From: an uncultured Winogradskyella sp.
GTDB lineage: Bacteria; Bacteroidota; Bacteroidia; Flavobacteriales; Flavobacteriaceae
DNA length: 64,000 nucleotides
Direction of reading: 5' to 3'
Assembly: GCF_947496485.1 (NCBI RefSeq)
Contig: NZ_CANMCZ010000004.1
Coordinates: 1 to 64,000, forward strand
The notes beneath the pieces are model-generated. The model was not told the origin of the DNA. It did not search any database and saw nothing but the letters and a program-made list of their open reading frames with translations. Shown piece after piece: positions 60,394 through 64,000 of this stretch (position 1 is the first letter of the stretch; every line of letters begins with the position of its first letter). A program made the translations under genes and the position numbers.

Positions 60394-61242
60394 ATGTTTT
60401 CAATACTGCTTCCTACCGATTTCTCCGAAAATGCAATGAATGCAATCAAATATGCCTTAGAATTTTTTAAGTACCATAAAACGGAATTCTATTTTATGCA
60501 TGCTTACCAAAACGAATTTTATGATAGTGAAGAATTGGTGTCTAGAGATGTGTATGATGATATTCTAGATTCAGTTAGTAAACAATCTCAAAGTGGGTTA
60601 GAGGAGCTACTAACAAAAGTTAAACAAATTGCTCCTAACCCTAGATATAATTATCATACAATTTCAGCTTTTAATACACTTGTTGAAGAGTCAAATTCTA
60701 TCGCCGATAAGTATAATATAGATTTGATTGTTATGGGAACAAAAGGCAAATCTAACGATCGAAATATTGTTTTCGGAAGCCGAACATTTCAGGTCTTAAA
60801 GTATGTGCAGTGTCCTGTGCTTGCTATACCATCTAACTATTCTAATACACAACCAAAGCATATTTTATTCCCTACAAATTATTTGATACCAAATAGGCGT
60901 AGAGAATTAAAATTATTATCAGAATTGGCGAAACCTTACAGAAGCGAAATAGATGTTTTATACATTTCTAAAAGCGATAAATTATCAATGCGCCAAGAAG
61001 ATAATAAAGCTTTTATAGCAGACACACTAAGAGATAATAAAGTAAATTTTTGTAATGAGGACAGCAATAAAATAGCAGAATCTATAAAAAATTATATCAA
61101 AGAAAAAAATATAGACATTATTGCTATGGTAAATACACAGCATTCCTTTTTAGAGGATATGCTATTTCCTTCAGAGATCGATAAAGTGAGTTTAGGATTA
61201 GACATCCCATTATTAGCATTGCAAAACACTATACGCAATTAA
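60394..61242 (+). CDS. Tandem-domain universal stress protein
   Basis: 282 residues with two UspA domains: FSILLPTDFSENA at the start, ATP motif MGTKGKSNDRNIVFGSR, and a second domain starting HILFPTNYLIP without the motif. The ATG at 60394 is chosen over the one at 60376: it aligns with the other Usp starts, and the transcript from box 25 should begin near 60373. Followed after 12 bases by another Usp gene. Confidence 0.92.
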   Translation: MFSILLPTDFSENAMNAIKYALEFFKYHKTEFYFMHAYQNEFYDSEELVSRDVYDDILDSVSKQSQSGLEELLTKVKQIAPNPRYNYHTISAFNTLVEESNSIADKYNIDLIVMGTKGKSNDRNIVFGSRTFQVLKYVQCPVLAIPSNYSNTQPKHILFPTNYLIPNRRRELKLLSELAKPYRSEIDVLYISKSDKLSMRQEDNKAFIADTLRDNKVNFCNEDSNKIAESIKNYIKEKNIDIIAMVNTQHSFLEDMLFPSEIDKVSLGLDIPLLALQNTIRN

Positions 61243-61254
61243 AAAAATAGTATC

Positions 61255-62100
61255 ATGAAACATATACTTTTACCAACAGATTTTTCCGAAAATTCTTGGA
61301 ATGCCATTACTTATGCTATCAAACTTTTCAAAAATGAAAAGTGTGTTTTTCATTTGTTAAATACCTATACACCTGTAATATATCATGTTGAATATGTTCT
61401 AGGTTATCCTGCTCAATTTGGATTGGGAGATGCTGTTAGAAATACGTCGCAAGAAAACTTAAAAGAATTGGTGGAAAGAATTTCTATAGAATTTCCTAAT
61501 AATCCCAATCATAAATTTGAAACTTTAGCGAGGTTCGATACTTTGATTTCTGGCATAAAGGAATTTTTGAACAAGCACAAAACGCATATTATAGTTATGG
61601 GTACCAAAGGTGCTACAGGAGCTAAAGAAGTATTATTTGGCTCTAATACAGTAAATGTGTTTAATGAAATAAAATATCCTGTTTTGGCAATTCCATCTGA
61701 TTTTGAATATGAAAATCCGCTCGAAATATTATTTCCTACAGATTTAGAAGCTAACTATAAAGACACGCAACTTAGTTTATTGAAAGAAATTGCAAAGTCT
61801 CATAATTCTAGAATTAATGCTATGCACGTATCAACTGGCTATGAATTAACAGAAGAACAAATCAGTAAAAAGCAAGAGCTAGAAACTTTGTTTAAAGACA
61901 ATTCATATCTGTTCCATGACTTAAGAAGCATGAATGTAGATGAGGCTATTAATGAATTTCAGATTAAAACAAAAACCAACATGTTGGTAATGATTAATAA
62001 CAAGCATTCATTTTTTGAAAATTTATTTTTTCAATCTAAAGTCAAACAAATTGGATTTCATTTACATATTCCATTTTTGGTAATTCCTTCAGCACACTGA
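61255..62100 (+). CDS. Tandem-domain universal stress protein
   Basis: 281 residues: KHILLPTDFSENSWNAITYA at the start, ATP motif MGTKGATGAKEVLFGSN, second domain at EILFPTDLEA without the motif. It follows the previous Usp gene by 12 bases in one operon. Its TGA stop (62098-62100) is the first half-site of box 26. Confidence 0.92.
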   Translation: MKHILLPTDFSENSWNAITYAIKLFKNEKCVFHLLNTYTPVIYHVEYVLGYPAQFGLGDAVRNTSQENLKELVERISIEFPNNPNHKFETLARFDTLISGIKEFLNKHKTHIIVMGTKGATGAKEVLFGSNTVNVFNEIKYPVLAIPSDFEYENPLEILFPTDLEANYKDTQLSLLKEIAKSHNSRINAMHVSTGYELTEEQISKKQELETLFKDNSYLFHDLRSMNVDEAINEFQIKTKTNMLVMINNKHSFFENLFFQSKVKQIGFHLHIPFLVIPSAH

Positions 62101-62140
62101 TTGAAATCATTTCGTTAGGACATTGTAGGCACTAACTTTA
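62098..62140 (+). promoter_or_regulatory. FNR/CRP-type box promoter of the Usp pair at 62164 (box 26)
   Basis: Box TGATTGAAATCA at 62098-62109, perfect -7 element TAACTTTA (62133-62140), in register. The first three bases are the stop codon of the upstream Usp gene. Confidence 0.8.
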
Positions 62141-62163
62141 AAATGAAATTAAAGACTTAAGTC

Positions 62164-63000
62164 ATGAAAAAAAATATCTTACTACCCACGGATTTTTCAG
62201 ACAATGCTTGGAGTGCAGCCGTATATGCTTTTAAACTATATGCAGAGGAACAATGCACATTTTATTTCTTGCACTCGTCCAAAATGAGAGTTTCGACTAT
62301 GTCTAACATATCTAATAAATTAACGTTGATTATGGCAGAAAATGCCAAGAAAGAACTCTCGGAATTAAAGGCAATGGCAGAAAATGCTAAAGTTAATGCC
62401 AACCATAGTTTCCAGATTATTCTAAGCACCGATGATTTGGAAGATGCAATGGAAACTGCAATTCAAGAGCACAAGATAGATCTTGTTGTTATGGGTACAA
62501 AAGGTACGACAAAGGCTAAAGAAATTGTTTTTGGAAGTAATACTGTAACCGTTATTAAAAGGGTAAAGAGTTGCCCAGTTATGGCCGTACCAGATGAATT
62601 TGATTTTGTAGAACCAGAGCAAATTGCTTTTCCAACAGACTTTAACCGTTTTTATGGTGAAGAGTTAGATCCACTAAAACGTTTATCAAAACTCCATAAT
62701 TCTAAAATTAGAATAGTTCATATTAATAAAGAAGACGATCTCTCAGATTTACAAAGCTACAATTTAGCAATGCTAAAAGCTTATTTAGAAGATTATCCTC
62801 ATAGTTTTCATTGGATGCCAGACTACGGTAAAAAAGAACAAGCCATCAAGGATTTTATTGACGAACTCAATATTAATCTTCTGGTTATGATAAACTATAA
62901 GCACAGTTTTATAGAGAGCATAGTAAAGGAACCAGTTATTAAAAAATTAGGATTTCATCCTACAATTCCATTTCTCGTGATACCATCAAACCAAAAATAA
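62164..63000 (+). CDS. Tandem-domain universal stress protein
   Basis: 278 residues: KKNILLPTDFSDNAWSAAVYA at the start, ATP motif MGTKGTTKAKEIVFGSN, second domain at QIAFPTDFNRFYGEELDPLK. It is very similar to the next gene, including the HSFHWMPDYG and LxNSKIRxVHIN segments, which points to a recent duplication. It is expressed from box 26. Confidence 0.92.
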   Translation: MKKNILLPTDFSDNAWSAAVYAFKLYAEEQCTFYFLHSSKMRVSTMSNISNKLTLIMAENAKKELSELKAMAENAKVNANHSFQIILSTDDLEDAMETAIQEHKIDLVVMGTKGTTKAKEIVFGSNTVTVIKRVKSCPVMAVPDEFDFVEPEQIAFPTDFNRFYGEELDPLKRLSKLHNSKIRIVHINKEDDLSDLQSYNLAMLKAYLEDYPHSFHWMPDYGKKEQAIKDFIDELNINLLVMINYKHSFIESIVKEPVIKKLGFHPTIPFLVIPSNQK

Positions 63001-63006
63001 CCTGTT

Positions 63007-63843
63007 ATGAAACGCTCAATTTTAATACCCACAGACTTTTCGGATAATGCATGGAACGCTATTGTCTATGCTCTTAAATTATATGCAAATGAAGAGTGTA
63101 CGTTTTATTTTTTGCATTCTTGGGCAATTTCAAGGTCAACAGTAAGATCTTATATTACAACACATTACGTTGACTCATTAGAAGGAGATGCTTTAAAAGA
63201 ATTAACAGAACTAAAAGAAATGGCAGAAAATGCCAATGTCAATGCTAATCATAATTTCGAAATCCTTTTGAGTAAAGAAAATTTGATTAAGGCCATTTCG
63301 ACTGCTATAAAAAAGCATAACATAGATTTAGTTGTAATGGGCACTAAAGGTGCAACTAAAGCACAAGAATTTTTCTTTGGAAGCAATACTGTAGATGTCA
63401 TTAAAAAGATGAAGCTCTGTCCGATTTTGGTCGTACCAGATGATTTCGATTTTGTGGAACCTAAGCAAATTGCGTTTCCAACAGATTTTACTAGATTTTA
63501 TGGCGAGGAATTGTTACCTCTAAAGCTCATGTCAGAATTATTCAATTCTAAAATTAGAGTGGTTCATATTAATGAAAAGTCAAGTTTGTCTAAAACGCAA
63601 GACTATAATTTTTCTATGTTGCAAGTCTACTTAGAAGATCAACCACATAGTTTTCATTGGATGCCAGATTATGCAGACAAGGCAGTTGAGATCAATGATT
63701 TTATAGATGAGTTAGATGTTAATATACTTGCTATGATAAACTATGAACATAGTCTTATAGAACGTATAGTTAATGAGCCTATAGTTGCTAAAATAGGATA
63801 TCACCCAGTAATTCCATTCTTGGTTATTCCATGTTCTGTCTGA
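63007..63843 (+). CDS. Tandem-domain universal stress protein
   Basis: 278 residues, a close duplicate of the preceding protein: ILIPTDFSDNAWNAIVYALK, ATP motif MGTKGATKAQEFFFGSN, second domain QIAFPTDFTRFYGEELLPLK. It follows after 6 bases. Its TGA stop (63841-63843) is the start of box 27. Confidence 0.92.
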   Translation: MKRSILIPTDFSDNAWNAIVYALKLYANEECTFYFLHSWAISRSTVRSYITTHYVDSLEGDALKELTELKEMAENANVNANHNFEILLSKENLIKAISTAIKKHNIDLVVMGTKGATKAQEFFFGSNTVDVIKKMKLCPILVVPDDFDFVEPKQIAFPTDFTRFYGEELLPLKLMSELFNSKIRVVHINEKSSLSKTQDYNFSMLQVYLEDQPHSFHWMPDYADKAVEINDFIDELDVNILAMINYEHSLIERIVNEPIVAKIGYHPVIPFLVIPCSV

Positions 63844-63883
63844 TATATATCATTTCAGTTCGAAGTTTTACATATTAATTTTA
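63841..63883 (+). promoter_or_regulatory. FNR/CRP-type box promoter of the last Usp gene (box 27)
   Basis: Perfect palindrome TGATATATATCA at 63841-63852, -7 element TAATTTTA (63876-63883), in register. Its first three bases are the stop codon of the upstream Usp gene. Confidence 0.78.
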
Positions 63884-63909
63884 GCTAATGCAGATTTAAT
63901 ACTAATGTT

Positions 63910-64000
63910 ATGAGACATAAAATTTTACTTCCAACGGATTTTTCAAAAAACTCTATGAAAGCAATTAATTATGCAAGAGAGTTATATAAAAATGATCATT
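63910..64000 (+). CDS. Universal stress protein, N-terminal part (cut by window end)
   Basis: ATG at 63910 opens MRHKILLPTDFSKNSMKAIN and continues to the window end, the canonical first strand and loop of the other five Usp proteins here. The array therefore continues beyond the window. Confidence 0.88.
   Translation, partial: MRHKILLPTDFSKNSMKAINYARELYKNDH

Noticed and set aside
1-64000. CRISPR arrays, insertion sequences, prophage or integrase genes
   Set aside because: I saw no regularly spaced repeats, transposase, integrase or phage structural motifs anywhere in the window, so the island shows no direct mobility signature.

Overview
The window is AT-rich, gap-free bacterial DNA from a member of the Bacteroidota, most likely a marine Flavobacteriaceae. 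The signs are a large surface protein with a type IX secretion (T9SS) sorting tail, bacillithiol deacetylase bshB1, DUF2490, GTP-independent pckA, almost no Shine-Dalgarno sequences, and promoters of the Bacteroidota form TTTG-N19-TAnnTTTG in front of both tRNA genes.

Positions 1-15.4 kb look like ordinary chromosome: the 3' end of a giant HYR/LamG adhesin and a smaller secreted relative, a PLP trans-sulfuration enzyme, DUF2490, pckA, an SLC13/TrkA-C permease, bshB1, tRNA-His, two tandem M28 peptidases and tRNA-Ser. I saw no copies of the box described next in the intergenic parts of this stretch.

From 15.4 kb to the end (48.5 kb) the character changes. Every transcription unit I can draw is headed by a 12-bp palindrome TGA-N6-TCA (often TGAT-N4-ATCA, an FNR/CRP-type box). 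Its centre lies 29.5 nt upstream of the first T of a Bacteroidota -7 element TAnnTTT(A/G), with no -33 element needed. I count 27 boxes serving up to 31 promoters: 20 have a perfect -7 element in that register and 11 have one mismatch. If transcription starts 12 nt after the first T of the -7 element, the boxes sit at -41.5, the class II CRP/FNR activator position. Three or four boxes serve divergent genes on both sides.

The likely master regulator is inside the island (54.5-57.5 kb). It is a sensor kinase with a FixL-like PAS domain, a LOV domain carrying the photoactive cysteine motif NCRFLQ, and a third PAS, translationally coupled to a receiver domain fused to a CRP/FNR DNA-binding module. 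This would be a FixL-FixJ-FixK cascade collapsed into two proteins. The kinase gene itself has a perfect box promoter.

Controlled genes fit a low-oxygen, redox or membrane-stress state: D-lactate dehydrogenase, peroxiredoxin, an MCE lipid transport system, UbiB/AarF kinase, dodecin, YceI, two FMN-binding split-barrel proteins, a P1B-4 metal ATPase, MscS, CbpA/CbpM, an ABC/HlyD/M50-CBS operon, and six universal stress proteins, the last cut by the window end. Two homologous small RNAs of about 92-95 nt (58.8 and 60.2 kb) lie in the same array under the same box. They share a 5' hairpin, a GGGG-loop hairpin and a compensated terminator, and could be functional analogues of the FNR-controlled enterobacterial RNA FnrS. 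A 22-residue membrane peptide at 27.7 kb also has a box. Other oddities are a uracil phosphoribosyltransferase remnant, a frameshifted membrane gene and a flavoprotein fused to half of a ferredoxin-reductase module.
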